Shown here one piece after another: positions 8,576-18,052 of a stretch of DNA of 64,000 nt. The notes beneath the pieces are model-generated. The model did no database searches. It was not told the origin of the DNA and worked only from the letters and a program-made list of their open reading frames with translations. The stretch lies in contig NZ_QKRB01000060.1 in NCBI RefSeq assembly GCF_003233845.1, forward strand, positions 62,001 to 126,000, read 5' to 3'. Each line of letters starts with the position of its first letter. Position 1 is the first letter of the stretch. This DNA is from Paenibacillus sambharensis (GTDB lineage: Bacteria > Bacillota > Bacilli > Paenibacillales > Paenibacillaceae). Position numbers and translations under genes: made by a program.

Positions 8576-8758
8576 TAACGAATGTCACTCACGTTAAACC
8601 TGCAAACTCCAAGCCTGCACAACTGTAACGAATCTCTAAAGTCTTATTTGGCGAATATCGTGTAATTTCTTGAATTATTTGGACATTAACGTGGCTTAGA
8701 TTCGTTACAGGATCGAAATCGGCCTTTTAGAGGCTAATAGCGATTGTGAGATTCGTTA
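8576..8758. repeat. 183-bp symmetric intergenic element, copy 1
   Basis: Four copies of TAACGAAT-type motif occur at fixed pitch: forward at 8576 and 8626 (50 bp apart) and inverted (GATTCGTTA) ending at 8707 and 8758 (51 bp apart). The outer unit read in reverse resembles the first unit of copy 3 at 31765 over most of its 50 bp. The element is non-coding and fills the gap between the LysE gene and a 55-aa gene. See copies at 17870-18052 and 31765-31946. Confidence 0.75.
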
Positions 8759-8826
8759 AAGTGAATACATGGTCATGCCACTATATTCTAATAAGTGGTT
8801 TTCCTATTGTTTTATAAATATAACAA

Positions 8827-8864
8827 GGGCCGTCCCTAAGTCGTTATGACTTATGGAACAGCCC
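8827..8864 (-). terminator. Dispersed terminator-like hairpin, copy 1
   Basis: TAAGTC/GACTTA (8837-8842 with 8848-8853) forms the core of a longer imperfect stem that begins GGGCCGTCCC and ends GCCC. On the minus strand it follows the stop of the 55-aa gene and is followed by TTGTTATATTT, so it may terminate that gene. A close copy is at 31666-31703. Confidence 0.55.
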
Positions 8865-8915
8865 CATCGGGAACAATCATTCAGTCATCAGCAGCCATCA
8901 GCAATGCCAGCCCGG

Positions 8916-9083
8916 TCAGCCTGGCTTGTTCGCTTCTGCTTCCTCGTTTCGCTCATACGCAATCAGTGTTACCCGCTGTCCGGTCAGCTCGGCGATGGCG
9001 TCTTCCGCCTGTTGAATGACGTCAACGGCCTGCTCGTGGCCGTTCAGCGGTGCAATCGTATACTGGTCTGTTTTTATCTCCAT
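8916..9083 (-). CDS. Small acidic cytoplasmic protein (55 aa)
   Basis: ATG at 9081-9083 with a perfect AAGGAGG nine nt upstream (9093-9099) and a 55-codon frame to TGA at 8916-8918. The peptide runs MEIKTDQYTIAPLNGHEQAV... and contains an amphipathic helix followed by GQRVTLIAYERNEE. No signal peptide or membrane helix. The codon usage and ribosome site support a real gene. I do not recognise the family. Confidence 0.6.
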   Translation of the reverse strand: MEIKTDQYTIAPLNGHEQAVDVIQQAEDAIAELTGQRVTLIAYERNEEAEANKPG

Positions 9084-9251
9084 CTTGGCCTGCCTCCTTG
9101 GTTGATTTTACCTCTAGAATGCCCGCAGTTTGGCGAAAATAATCCCTGTCCTCATCTAATCAGCGGCCATCAGCAGCAAGGAAGAAGAATGCAGGAGGAT
9201 GTCCTTTTTTCAGGAAAGTAACCGCATTCATAGGAAAATGGCAGCTTTGTG

Positions 9252-9305
9252 TCGAAACCAATGTCTTAGTCGAACCTAATGTCTTAGACGAACCCATTGT
9301 CCTAG
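9252..9305. repeat. Three tandem 18-bp repeats
   Basis: Units 9252-9269, 9270-9287 and 9288-9305 follow the pattern YCGAAMCYAATGTCTTAG with few changes. They lie in the otherwise featureless 348-bp stretch between the 55-aa gene and the sensor kinase and could be binding sites for a regulator of the kinase operon. Nothing else is seen in this gap. Confidence 0.65.
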
Positions 9306-9431
9306 CTGAATCCGCCTTGCACCCTCAGTATTCATTCTACTGTTCAGTCCAGTCTGCCGTACGCTGGTGAATGGAATCGTTATGCCTGCTATCTGTAAGC
9401 TGAACATCCCGGCACAAAGGAGGCTCGCCGC

Positions 9432-11171
9432 TTGAATATAAGGACGTACTTTGGCAACCAGCTGATCAAGAACAAAATCTTCCTCTTCACGCTGATGATT
9501 ATGATCGTCGTCTCGGGTGTCAGCATCATTGCGGTGCAGGTGGCGACTGTCATCTATGAAGACCGGATCTATTCGGAATCGGCACAGGTGCTGAACCTGT
9601 CCTCCGGCTCGATTGATAATCAGCTGCGGCGGATCGAGGACCTGACCTTCCGGATGATCTCGGACAAGACGGTCCAGCGCTACCTGATTGAGAGCAAGCG
9701 GGATCAGAACGCATACGAGCGCTTTAAGACGAAGGATGTGCTGATGGAGCGGCTGCTGGACCAGTCGCGGCAGGAGCGGCCGGTCGCTTCCGTGCAGATG
9801 AATGATGCGCTCGGCGGCGAGCTGCAGATGTCGGTGACCTCGCGCTACCGGATCGATACTTCGGAGGCTGTGCGGCTGGCGCGTGAAGCGGGCGGCTCAG
9901 TCGTCTGGGTGCCGTCATCCGAGCCGAACGTCCTGCTGGCTGCGCGGGAGGTCCGGCAGATGCAGGACCTGTCGCTGGAGCATCTGGGCACGCTGATCCT
10001 GTACCTGGATATGAACCGGCTGGTCGATACGACACTGGACTTAACGGGTGACCGGATGTTCATGATCGAATACGCGGGCCAGCATCTGCTGTCGACCAAC
10101 CCGGAGAAGACGGATGCGCTGCTCGGGCAGCCGCTTACGGAGCGGCAGGGCTACCGAATCGGGACGCTGGACGGGCAGGCGTATTTCATCACGCATCTGA
10201 CCTCCAAGTATCAGAATTTTACCTATTATAATATCCTGCCGTACGGCAGTATCTTTAACCAGTCCAAGATGATCAAGTACGGCCTGCTCGGGCTGTATGG
10301 CCTGCTGTTCCTCGTCGCGATCTACCTGGGCCGATTGGCGGGCCGTACGATATCCAGGCCGCTGGAGCGGCTGACGGATAAGATGAAGCTCGTGCAGAAG
10401 GGGCATATCGACCCGGCGGAGCTGTTCCAGGACAATAATCTGAATGCGGATGAGACCGGGCAGCTGCATAGGCATTTTCGCTTGATGCTGGAGACGATTA
10501 ATGAACTGATCCGTGAAAATTACGCCAAGCAGCTGGCCATCAATGAATCGGAGTATAAGGCGCTGCAGGCGCAGATCAACCCACATTTTCTGTATAACAC
10601 GCTGGAGTCCATCAACTGGATGGCCAAGGTGAACAAGCAGCAGGACATCTCCACGATGGTTCAGGCGCTTGGCAGTCTGCTGCGGAGTATCATAGGGAAG
10701 AAGGAGCCGCTGATCACGATCGAAGAGGAAATGCGCATCCTGCATCACTACATTACGATTCAGCAGATGCGCTTCGGCGAGCGGCTGGTGTTCCGGTGCT
10801 CCGACGATCCGCTGCTCACGGAATACTACATCCCGAAGCTGACGATCCAGCCGGTGGTGGAGAATACGATTCAGCATGGCCTGGAAGCGATGTCGGGTGT
10901 CTGCACGATCGACCTGACCTTCCTCGCGGAAGAGGAGCATATCGAGATTATCATCCGGGACAACGGGCCGGGCATTGATGAGGAGACGCTGGGGGCTATT
11001 GCGGAAGGCAAGGTGGTGTCCAAGGGCACGGGAATTGGGCTTGCCAATATCCGTGACCGGATCAGCCTGCTCTTCGGCCCGGCTTACGGGGTAACGGTTG
11101 AGAGCACACCGGGGGAAGGGACGACGGTCCGCATCCGGATTCCATACAGTCTGGAGGGTGAGCATGTATAA
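9432..11171 (+). CDS. YesM-type sensor histidine kinase
   Basis: 579 residues, TTG start with AAAGGAGG seven nt upstream. Domains: N-terminal transmembrane helix (about 16-40), extracytoplasmic sensor domain (about 41-280), second helix (about 284-305), HAMP linker with GRTISRPLERLTDKM, His_kinase domain with phospho-acceptor H385 in QINPHFLYNTLESINWM, and a HATPase_c fold (VVENTIQHGLE, DNGPGI, KGTGIGLANIRDRI). This is the LytS/YesM family that pairs with AraC-type response regulators to sense extracellular carbohydrates. Its stop overlaps the start of the response regulator by 8 bp. The sugar is probably a pectin-derived oligosaccharide, inferred from neighbours. Confidence 0.95.
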   Translation: MNIRTYFGNQLIKNKIFLFTLMIMIVVSGVSIIAVQVATVIYEDRIYSESAQVLNLSSGSIDNQLRRIEDLTFRMISDKTVQRYLIESKRDQNAYERFKTKDVLMERLLDQSRQERPVASVQMNDALGGELQMSVTSRYRIDTSEAVRLAREAGGSVVWVPSSEPNVLLAAREVRQMQDLSLEHLGTLILYLDMNRLVDTTLDLTGDRMFMIEYAGQHLLSTNPEKTDALLGQPLTERQGYRIGTLDGQAYFITHLTSKYQNFTYYNILPYGSIFNQSKMIKYGLLGLYGLLFLVAIYLGRLAGRTISRPLERLTDKMKLVQKGHIDPAELFQDNNLNADETGQLHRHFRLMLETINELIRENYAKQLAINESEYKALQAQINPHFLYNTLESINWMAKVNKQQDISTMVQALGSLLRSIIGKKEPLITIEEEMRILHHYITIQQMRFGERLVFRCSDDPLLTEYYIPKLTIQPVVENTIQHGLEAMSGVCTIDLTFLAEEEHIEIIIRDNGPGIDEETLGAIAEGKVVSKGTGIGLANIRDRISLLFGPAYGVTVESTPGEGTTVRIRIPYSLEGEHV

Positions 11172-12759
11172 CGTACTGCTGGTGGACGATGAACGGATCA
11201 TTCTTGAAGGGATAGCAAGTGTTGTCGAATGGGATAAGCACGGGACACGGCTTGCCGGCAAAGCGGTGGACGGCAGGGAAGCGCAGCAGATGATTGAGCA
11301 CAATCCGCCGGATATCGTTATTACAGACATCCGGATGCCCGAGATGACAGGAATCGAGCTGATCGCCTGGGCGAAGGACAAGTATCCCGGCATTGTGTTC
11401 ATTATTTTGTCAGGTCATGAGGAATTCTCGTCAGCGCAGACGGCGATGAAATTTGGCGTGCGGCATTACCTGCTTAAGCCCTGCAGCGAGCAGCAGATTA
11501 TGCAGGTGCTGGGCGAGGCCGTGGCCGAGCTGAATGAGCGGGCGAGCAAGGAAGCATTCCTTGCCAGCACCCGCGAGAGCCTAACCCGCGTCCTGCCGCA
11601 GATTCAGGCGCAGTTCCTGAAGGAATGCATGACGAACAAGACATACGGGCAGAAGGAATGGGATTATTACGGCCATCTGCTGGGACTCGACATCACCGGC
11701 CTGCAGGTGAGGCTGCTGCTGTTTGACCTGGACGGCAAGGATTATGATTTCGAGCATCTCTTCGCCCTGCATAATATCTCGGATGAGCTGGTGAAGGAGC
11801 GCGGACTGACGATCCTGCTTAACACGACAATTGGCGACCGCCTCGTGCTGCTGGTGGAGAAGGGGACGCAGGAACAGTGGCTGGAGGTGCTGGCTGCGAT
11901 CAAGGCGATGTATAAGCGCTATTTCCGGATGGAGCTGACCGTTGCGGTCAGCAGTCCGGGCACGATTCCGCGCCTGCGCAGGCTGTACAAGGAGACGCGG
12001 GAATGCCTGTCGCACCGGTTTTATGTCGGGGAGGGCAGCATCATTACGCCGGAGGATATTCATCATGACGAAGAGGACCTGCTAGAGGAAGGGGCGGACA
12101 ATGATCTGGATGCCGTGCTGGACCGGGATGCCTTCGCGTTAGCTGTCCGAAGCGGTAACAGGGAGCAGGTGCAGCATATGATCAAGACCGTGTTCACCAG
12201 GCTCAAATCGTCGAAAATGCCGGTCGGCTTCATCAAATCCTATGTGCTGGAGCTGCATCTGATCCTGCTGCGCCAGGCGGAGAGCGGGCAGGCGGCCGGT
12301 CCGCTGATCATGGAGCCAGATCTGCTGCAGATCGAGGCGCTCGGCACACTGGAGCAGGCGGAGGAAGTGCTGCTGCGGGCGGCCGGCGAAATCACGAAGC
12401 GGTACTATGATACCAATATGCAGTCGCAGTGCCGGGTTATTGAGCAGGTCATCCGCTATGTGCATGACCATCTTCACGATGAGTCGCTGTCCCTGTCGAA
12501 GCTGTCGCAGGAGATTGTGTATTTAAATGTCGATTATCTTGGCAAGCTCTTCCGCAAGGAGACGGGGGAGAAGTTCTCCAACTACGTGATCCAGATGCGG
12601 ATTGAGGAAGCGAAGCGCCTGATTGATGCGGCCGAGCGGGTCAAAATCATTGATATTGCCGCGAAGGTCGGCTTCCCGAATAATCCGCAGTATTTCAGCC
12701 AGGTATTCAAGAAGGTGACGGGCTTAACGCCATCCGAGTACAAGCGGAGGCAGGAATGA
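11164..12759 (+). CDS. YesN-type response regulator (REC + AraC HTH)
   Basis: 531 residues from ATG 11164, which has GGAGGGTG just upstream; the longer open frame from 11098 lies inside the kinase gene. The receiver domain occupies about 1-120 with phospho-acceptor D55 (ITDIRMPEMTG) and the conserved K in LLKPCSEQ. A long middle region (about 130-420) of unknown fold separates it from a C-terminal AraC-type double HTH (about 430-530, with LSKLSQEIVYLNVDYLGKLF). The 8-bp overlap with the kinase gene implies translational coupling. Likely target: the downstream ABC transporter operon. Confidence 0.95.
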   Translation: MYNVLLVDDERIILEGIASVVEWDKHGTRLAGKAVDGREAQQMIEHNPPDIVITDIRMPEMTGIELIAWAKDKYPGIVFIILSGHEEFSSAQTAMKFGVRHYLLKPCSEQQIMQVLGEAVAELNERASKEAFLASTRESLTRVLPQIQAQFLKECMTNKTYGQKEWDYYGHLLGLDITGLQVRLLLFDLDGKDYDFEHLFALHNISDELVKERGLTILLNTTIGDRLVLLVEKGTQEQWLEVLAAIKAMYKRYFRMELTVAVSSPGTIPRLRRLYKETRECLSHRFYVGEGSIITPEDIHHDEEDLLEEGADNDLDAVLDRDAFALAVRSGNREQVQHMIKTVFTRLKSSKMPVGFIKSYVLELHLILLRQAESGQAAGPLIMEPDLLQIEALGTLEQAEEVLLRAAGEITKRYYDTNMQSQCRVIEQVIRYVHDHLHDESLSLSKLSQEIVYLNVDYLGKLFRKETGEKFSNYVIQMRIEEAKRLIDAAERVKIIDIAAKVGFPNNPQYFSQVFKKVTGLTPSEYKRRQE

Positions 12760-12913
12760 GGGCTTAAGGAAAGGGGAGTATGCGAGCATCATACCGGAAA
12801 ATTACACGAACAGCGGATTTTTGAACGGCTGCTGCAGCATTGGCGTGAAGGGGGGAAGCTGAGGTCGGATTTTTAAACGAAATGAAGCGGGTTATTCGAT
12901 TTAACGGATTTAA

Positions 12914-12939
12914 TGTATGCGCTATCATAACGGTATAAG
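12914..12939 (+). promoter_or_regulatory. cre-like site and -10 upstream of the sugar-binding protein
   Basis: TGTATGCGCTATCA (12914-12927) fits 13 of 14 positions of the degenerate CcpA consensus TGWNANCGNTNWCA. It is followed six bases later by TATAAG (12934-12939), a -10 candidate about 30 bp before the Shine-Dalgarno. Carbon catabolite repression of the transporter operon is therefore plausible. Confidence 0.45.
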
Positions 12940-12971
12940 CCAGATTAAACCCTTAGGGAGGTCATACGCGT

Positions 12972-14318
12972 ATGTACAAAAGATCAACGCTGTGGACACT
13001 CATCATGACGATTACTCTCACCTTCGCACTAGCTGCCTGCAGCAGCGGCGGCAATGAACCGGCGAATCAAGGCACAGGCGGCAATACGACGACGAATACG
13101 GTTGACAGCGGCAGTGGCGGTGAAGGCGGAGATGTAACGCTGCGTCTGATGTGGTGGGGCTCGCAAACCCGTCATGACCTGACGATGGAAGTCATTAAGC
13201 TGTATCAGGAGAAGAACCCGAATGTGAAGATTGAGACCGAGTTCACTGGTTTTGACGGCTATTGGGAAAAGCTCGCGGCCATGGTAGCCGGCAATAACAT
13301 GCCGGATGTGCTGCAGATGAACTTCGGTGAATATATGACGCAGTATGCCGGCAAGGATGTGCTGGCTGACCTGCAGCCATTCGTCGAATCGGGTACGATC
13401 GACGTCAGCAAGATCAATGAAGGTCTGATGGAATCCGGTCAGGCGAACGGCAAGCTGCTCGGTATTCCGCTTGGCATGAACGCGCTGACGGTTATCTATG
13501 ACGAGCAGATGCTGAAGGATGCAGGCGCTAAGGTGCCGGATATGAACTGGACCTGGGATGACTGGAAAGCTGCGGCTGCAGCTGTCCACGAGAAGACTGG
13601 CGAATACGGCACGCAGGGTCTTGAGACGGGTAATATCTTTGAATATTATGCGCGTCAGAACGGCCAGCAGCTGTTCAATGAAGATGCAACAGGCCTTGGC
13701 TACGATGACCAGCTGTTAATTGATTATTTCCAGATGACACTTGATGAGCAGGAGAAGGGTACGTATCCGAAGCTTGATGTCATTATGCAGCATGAAGCGA
13801 TTGAAGATCAGCTGATCGTGCACGGCAAGGCGCCGTTCGACTTCCGCTGGTCCAACCAGGTTGTGGCTCTGACCAAGGCTGCCGGACGCCCGCTCAAGCT
13901 GGCGCCGCTCCCGGGCCCTGATACTGCGAAGGGAATGTATCTGAAGCCGGCGATGTTCTTCTCGATCAGTAAGAAATCGAAGCAGCAGGAGGAAGCAGCT
14001 AAATTCATCGACTTCTTCATCAACGACGTGGAAGCGAACAAGATCATGAACGGCGAGCGCGGCGTGCCGGTTAACAGCGAGGTTCGCGATGCGCTGGCAG
14101 CTGATCTGGATGAGACGAACAAGATGATCTTCGAATATATCGACATGCTCGGCGAGCACAGCTCCCCGATCGACAGCAACTTCCCGCCGGGCTCCTCTGA
14201 GGTGCTGGCTGCGCTGAAGGAAGTCAATGAGCAGGTTATGTACAAACAGCTGACGCCTGCTGAGGCTGCCAAGGAATTCCGCGAGCGTGCGGAAAGCACA
14301 ATCAAGAGAGCACAGTAA
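12972..14318 (+). CDS. Carbohydrate ABC transporter substrate-binding lipoprotein
   Basis: 448 residues. A lipoprotein signal ends in LAAC with the lipidated cysteine at C23, followed by a Gly/Asn/Thr-rich tether. The mature part is a family-1 solute-binding protein (VTLRLMWWGSQTRHDLTMEV, later GKAPFDFRWSNQ). It would capture an oligosaccharide outside the membrane for the two permeases downstream. It is encoded right after the two-component system. The hairpin after its stop would keep its transcript more abundant than that of the permeases, as is usual. Confidence 0.95.
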   Translation: MYKRSTLWTLIMTITLTFALAACSSGGNEPANQGTGGNTTTNTVDSGSGGEGGDVTLRLMWWGSQTRHDLTMEVIKLYQEKNPNVKIETEFTGFDGYWEKLAAMVAGNNMPDVLQMNFGEYMTQYAGKDVLADLQPFVESGTIDVSKINEGLMESGQANGKLLGIPLGMNALTVIYDEQMLKDAGAKVPDMNWTWDDWKAAAAAVHEKTGEYGTQGLETGNIFEYYARQNGQQLFNEDATGLGYDDQLLIDYFQMTLDEQEKGTYPKLDVIMQHEAIEDQLIVHGKAPFDFRWSNQVVALTKAAGRPLKLAPLPGPDTAKGMYLKPAMFFSISKKSKQQEEAAKFIDFFINDVEANKIMNGERGVPVNSEVRDALAADLDETNKMIFEYIDMLGEHSSPIDSNFPPGSSEVLAALKEVNEQVMYKQLTPAEAAKEFRERAESTIKRAQ

Positions 14319-14333
14319 GTCCTCCTGTCTTAC

Positions 14334-14377
14334 AGCCGGACCTGGACGTTCCGCATACCCGGAGGCCAGGTCCGGCT
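14334..14377 (+). terminator. Intra-operon hairpin between binding protein and permease
   Basis: AGCCGGACCTGG (14334-14345) pairs perfectly with CCAGGTCCGGCT (14366-14377), a 12-bp stem with a 20-nt loop. TCTGTCTT follows rather than a run of T. It probably works as an attenuator or 3' stabiliser that sets the binding-protein to permease ratio. Confidence 0.65.
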
Positions 14378-14427
14378 TCTGTCTTCAGGGGCCGCGCGGA
14401 AATTTATAAGGAAAGTGTGGTAATAGC

Positions 14428-15384
14428 ATGGCGAAGCAATTGACAAGCGAAGCGCTTCCGGTCGACCTGCCCGGCGTGAAGCGCACCAGGAAGAAGACCA
14501 AGGATACCGACAACCTGACCGGTTACCTGTTCATTCTGCCCTTCCTGGTCGGCTTCATCGCCTTGACCGTGTTCCCGGTCGCGATGTCGCTGTATCTCTC
14601 CTTCACCGATTATGACATGCTCGGACAGGCGAACTGGATCGGGCTGGAGAACTATCAGCGGATGCTGACCGACGACAACAAGTTCCTGCAGTCCGTCAAG
14701 GTTACGTTCTTCTATGTATTGACAGCGGTGCCGTTCCGGCTGATCTTTGCGCTTGCCGTAGCGCTGCTGCTGGCCAAGGTTATGGTTATGAAAGGTCTGT
14801 ACCGTACCCTGCTTTACCTGCCTTCGGTCATCGGCGGCAGCGTCGCCATCTCCGTGATGTGGCGGCAGCTCTTCGGCAACGAGGGGGCGCTTAACTCGAT
14901 TCTTGCGCAGCTCGGCATTCCGACGGTCTCCTGGCTGGGCGATCCGGCTTACGCCATCTGGACCTTGATCCTGCTGTACGGGTGGCAGTTCGGCTCCTCG
15001 ATGCTTATTTTCCTGGCGGGGCTTAAGAATATCCCGAACTCGTACTATGAGGCGGCCCAGGTGGACGGCGCCAATGCATGGCACCGGTTCATCAAGATTA
15101 CCATTCCGCTGCTTACGCCGATCATCCTGTTCAACGTCATTATGCAGCTGATCCAGGGCTTCATGGCGTTTACGCCGAGCTATATTATTTTCGGTGACGG
15201 ACGCCCGCTGAACTCCACGCTGCTGTATGTCCTGTACATGTTCCAGCGCGCATTCACGTTCTTCGATATGGGCTACGCTTCGGCAATGGCCTGGATGCTG
15301 CTGCTGGTCATCGGCATCTTCACGGCGCTCATCTTCAAGAGCTCCTCCTACTGGGTTCACTACGAATCGGAAGGAGACAAGTAA
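14428..15384 (+). CDS. Sugar ABC transporter permease (MalF/LplB type)
   Basis: 318 residues with six membrane helices. The binding-protein-dependent transport signature [22 protein letters not shown] marks the ATPase-contacting loop. A charged N-terminus of about 35 residues precedes the first helix ([19 protein letters not shown]). It forms a heteromeric channel with the next gene product. No ATPase gene is in the operon, so a shared MsmX-type ATPase encoded elsewhere is expected. Confidence 0.95.
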   Translation: MAKQLTSEALPVDLPGVKRTRKKTKDTDNLTGYLFILPFLVGFIALTVFPVAMSLYLSFTDYDMLGQANWIGLENYQRMLTDDNKFLQSVKVTFFYVLTAVPFRLIFALAVALLLAKVMVMKGLYRTLLYLPSVIGGSVAISVMWRQLFGNEGALNSILAQLGIPTVSWLGDPAYAIWTLILLYGWQFGSSMLIFLAGLKNIPNSYYEAAQVDGANAWHRFIKITIPLLTPIILFNVIMQLIQGFMAFTPSYIIFGDGRPLNSTLLYVLYMFQRAFTFFDMGYASAMAWMLLLVIGIFTALIFKSSSYWVHYESEGDK

Positions 15385-15385
15385 T

Positions 15386-16231
15386 ATGGCTATCAAACGC
15401 AAAACATGGCAGCTGATCGCCCAGCAGCTTCTGCTTATTGTATTGACATTCGTGATGCTGTATCCGCTGCTCTGGATGACGGTCAGCTCGTTCAAGGACA
15501 ACTCAACAATCTTTACGACGGCGCACTCACTCGTGCCCAATAAGCTTAACTTCGACAGCTATGTCGAGGGCTGGAAAGGCTTTGGCGGCATCACCTTTAC
15601 AACGTTCTTCAAGAACTCGTTCATCATTACGATCCTGTCGACGATAGGCAGCGTGCTGTCCTCCACCTTGATCGCTTACGGCTTCGCACGAATCAAGTTC
15701 AGCGGCAAGCAGATCTGGTTCGTCTGCATGATGATTACGATGATGCTGCCGTACGAGATTATCATGGTGCCGCAGTACATCATGTTTAACTGGTTCGGCT
15801 GGGTGAACACGTACTGGCCGCTGATTCTGCCGACGTTCTTCGGTACGCCGTTCTTCATCTTCCTGATTATGCAGTTCATCCGGACCATCCCGCATGAGAT
15901 CGATGAAGCGGCCAAGATTGACGGCTGCAGCAAGTTCATGATCTTCTCCCGCATCATTATGCCGCTGATCGTGCCGGCGATGATGACAAGCGCCATCTTC
16001 TCGTTCTACTGGCGCTGGGACGACTTCATGGGTCCGCTGCTGTACCTGAACCAGCCGCAGCTGTATCCGGTATCCCTGGGGCTGAAGATGTTCTCGGACC
16101 CTGACTCGATCACGAACTGGAGCGCCCTGTTCGCCATGTCGACGGTCAGCATTCTGCCGGTATTCATTATCTTCTTCATGTTCCAGCGCTATATTGTGGA
16201 AGGTATCAGCACCAGTGGCCTGAAGGGATAG
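15386..16231 (+). CDS. Carbohydrate ABC transporter permease (MalG/LplC type)
   Basis: 281 residues from ATG 15386, one nt after the stop of the first permease and nine nt after AAGGAG; the longer open frame overlaps that gene and is not used. Six membrane helices and the EAA loop [22 protein letters not shown]. It pairs with the preceding permease. The substrate is inferred, from the GH105 gene that follows, to be a uronate-containing oligosaccharide. Confidence 0.95.
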   Translation: MAIKRKTWQLIAQQLLLIVLTFVMLYPLLWMTVSSFKDNSTIFTTAHSLVPNKLNFDSYVEGWKGFGGITFTTFFKNSFIITILSTIGSVLSSTLIAYGFARIKFSGKQIWFVCMMITMMLPYEIIMVPQYIMFNWFGWVNTYWPLILPTFFGTPFFIFLIMQFIRTIPHEIDEAAKIDGCSKFMIFSRIIMPLIVPAMMTSAIFSFYWRWDDFMGPLLYLNQPQLYPVSLGLKMFSDPDSITNWSALFAMSTVSILPVFIIFFMFQRYIVEGISTSGLKG

Positions 16232-16340
16232 CGTGGTAAAGGTACTGCTGGTAGGAAGCTGCAGAGACAGCTGAAGGATTTCCCGGGCAATGCCTAGAAG
16301 AATATGGAATACACAAGCAGGTGTAAGAAGCAGGAAGCGG

Positions 16341-16371
16341 GGCTGCGGCCTGGTAAGACCGGGCTGCAGCC
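16341..16371 (+). terminator. Hairpin between permease and GH105 genes
   Basis: GGCTGCGGCCTGG pairs with CCGGGCTGCAGCC with two single mismatches and a 5-nt loop. No T run follows, so partial attenuation or mRNA processing is more likely than full termination. Confidence 0.45.
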
Positions 16372-16404
16372 TTGGCCTGTCATAATCGGAAGGAGAGGAT
16401 ATCA

Positions 16405-17538
16405 ATGATGACAGAAGCAAGCCATGCACAGCAGCCGCTGCAGTGGGCAAAGGATGCCTGCCGGTCGATCATGGAGACCTACACGCCGGCACAGCTTCCG
16501 CCGGAGGGCCGGTGGCATTATCATCAGGGCGTGTTCCTGTACGGGATGCTCCGGCTCTGGGAGGAGACGGGCGAAGCTGAGCTGTTCGATTATATCAAGG
16601 GCTATGTAGACCATCTGGTGGATGAGCACGGCAACTTCCTGTTTGACCGCGAGGAGCTGGACGCGATACAGGCGGGGGTTCTGCTCTTCACGCTGCACAA
16701 GAAGACGGGCGATGACCGCTATAAGAAAGCAGCCGATAAGCTTCGCCATCTGTTCGATACCTTGAACAAGACGAGCGAGGGCGGCTACTGGCACAAGGAT
16801 AAATATCCGTATCAGATGTGGCTGGACGGCCTCTATATGGGCGGTGCGTTCGCGGTCCGCTACGGCTGGCATTATGGCGAGCCGGATCTGTACGATATGG
16901 TGCTGGAGCAGGAGCGCCTGATGCGCAGCCATACGCGTGATGAAGCGACAGGACTCTATTACCATGCCTGGGATGAGAGCCGGCGCACGCCGTGGTCTGA
17001 CCCCGAGACTGGCCGTGCGCCGGAAGTTTGGGGCCGGGCGATGGGCTGGTACGGCTTCGCGTTGGCTGATTTTCTCACAATCATACCCGAAGGCTACGAG
17101 GGACGCGATGCTCTAATTGAGGTGGAGAGGGACCTGCTGACCTCGCTGCTGAAGCATCAGGACCAGAAGACCGGCATGTGGTACCAGGTCATCGACAAGG
17201 GAGACCGCCCGGACAACTGGCTGGAGACCTCCTGCTCGGCATTATATATCTTCGCGCTGGCGAAGGCGGAGGGGCTCGGTATTGGCGGCGATCAGTTTGC
17301 TGAGGCGGCGGAGCGTGGCTTCAAGGGGCTGCTGGAGGCGATGCGCCGTGACGACAACGGCCGGTTCATCATGCCGGAGATCTGCATCGGCACAGGCGTG
17401 GGCGACTACGAGCATTACATCAAGCGGCCGCGCTGCGAGAATGACCTGCACGGCGTCGGCGCCTTCGTGCTGGCCTGCGTCGAGATGGACGCGCTGCGCA
17501 AGCGGCGTACGGCGGGCAGAGAGACGGCGAGCGTGTAG
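16405..17538 (+). CDS. yteR: GH105 unsaturated rhamnogalacturonyl hydrolase
   Basis: 377 residues from ATG 16405 (GGAAGGAGAGG upstream), close in size to YteR/YesR of Bacillus. It is a cytoplasmic (alpha/alpha)6-barrel hydrolase without a signal peptide that removes the unsaturated galacturonyl residue left by pectate or rhamnogalacturonan lyases. The catalytic Asp is D141 in MWLDGLYMGG, equivalent to the Asp of YteR. Other family blocks are VWGRAMGWYGFAL and LETSCSALYIFALAKA. Last gene of the transporter operon, which supports a role in processing imported RG-I fragments. GH88 is the nearest alternative. Confidence 0.93.
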   Translation: MMTEASHAQQPLQWAKDACRSIMETYTPAQLPPEGRWHYHQGVFLYGMLRLWEETGEAELFDYIKGYVDHLVDEHGNFLFDREELDAIQAGVLLFTLHKKTGDDRYKKAADKLRHLFDTLNKTSEGGYWHKDKYPYQMWLDGLYMGGAFAVRYGWHYGEPDLYDMVLEQERLMRSHTRDEATGLYYHAWDESRRTPWSDPETGRAPEVWGRAMGWYGFALADFLTIIPEGYEGRDALIEVERDLLTSLLKHQDQKTGMWYQVIDKGDRPDNWLETSCSALYIFALAKAEGLGIGGDQFAEAAERGFKGLLEAMRRDDNGRFIMPEICIGTGVGDYEHYIKRPRCENDLHGVGAFVLACVEMDALRKRRTAGRETASV

Positions 17539-17574
17539 GGAGCAGGAGGAGAAGGCGGTTATTCTAGTAAAAGG

Positions 17575-17613
17575 AAGCCGTGAGACTGGGATCATCGGTC
17601 TCGCGGCTTTTTT
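17575..17613 (+). terminator. Rho-independent terminator of the transporter operon
   Basis: AAGCCGTGAGAC (17575-17586) pairs with GTCTCGCGGCTT (17598-17609) and is followed by TTTT. Confidence 0.9.
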
Positions 17614-17869
17614 GTACACATAAAGGGAAGTATAAATTTTTTTGAGGGAAGTGGAGAAGTTCCGTAAGTGGGGTGATCCGCGGAACGGGTTTAAGCTGAT
17701 GGTATGCGAAGAATGCCATGAGATGAAATGTGGTTCCACTTCGGTGTAAAGGCCGATTTTGCACAATGTGTTCCTGTGGGGAGACCGAGGAATGGTGGGA
17801 TGAACCATTAGCGGGGGCTACTAAAGCAATCCGCGCACAGACTTCTTCCGGTTTGGCATAATTTAAATC

Positions 17870-18052
17870 TAACAGAACTCAGTGCCCTTATTTTAGTGAA
17901 TAGGGTTCGCCTCAGCGGGTAACGGAACTCAGCGCTGCTATTCGATCCATTTCGAGGGGATTTTTAATGATAGGGGGACATTAAAGCCTCTGAGTTCCGT
18001 AACCATTCAAAATTGACTCTAATTCAGTGAATAACGCTTCTCAGTTCCGTAA
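17870..18052. repeat. 183-bp symmetric intergenic element, copy 2
   Basis: TAACAGAACTCAG at 17870 and TAACGGAACTCAG at 17920 point right; CTGAGTTCCGTAA at 17990-18002 and CTCAGTTCCGTAA at 18040-18052 point left. Pitch is exactly 50 bp on each arm. It sits in the 829-bp gap between the GH105 gene and a methyltransferase. Apart from the terminator and one weak small ORF (17642-17749), nothing else is seen there. Confidence 0.8.

Noticed and set aside
8576-8758. CRISPR array
   Set aside because: Repeats are short, only four, arranged in inverted pairs and with 50-bp pitch; no cas genes in the window.
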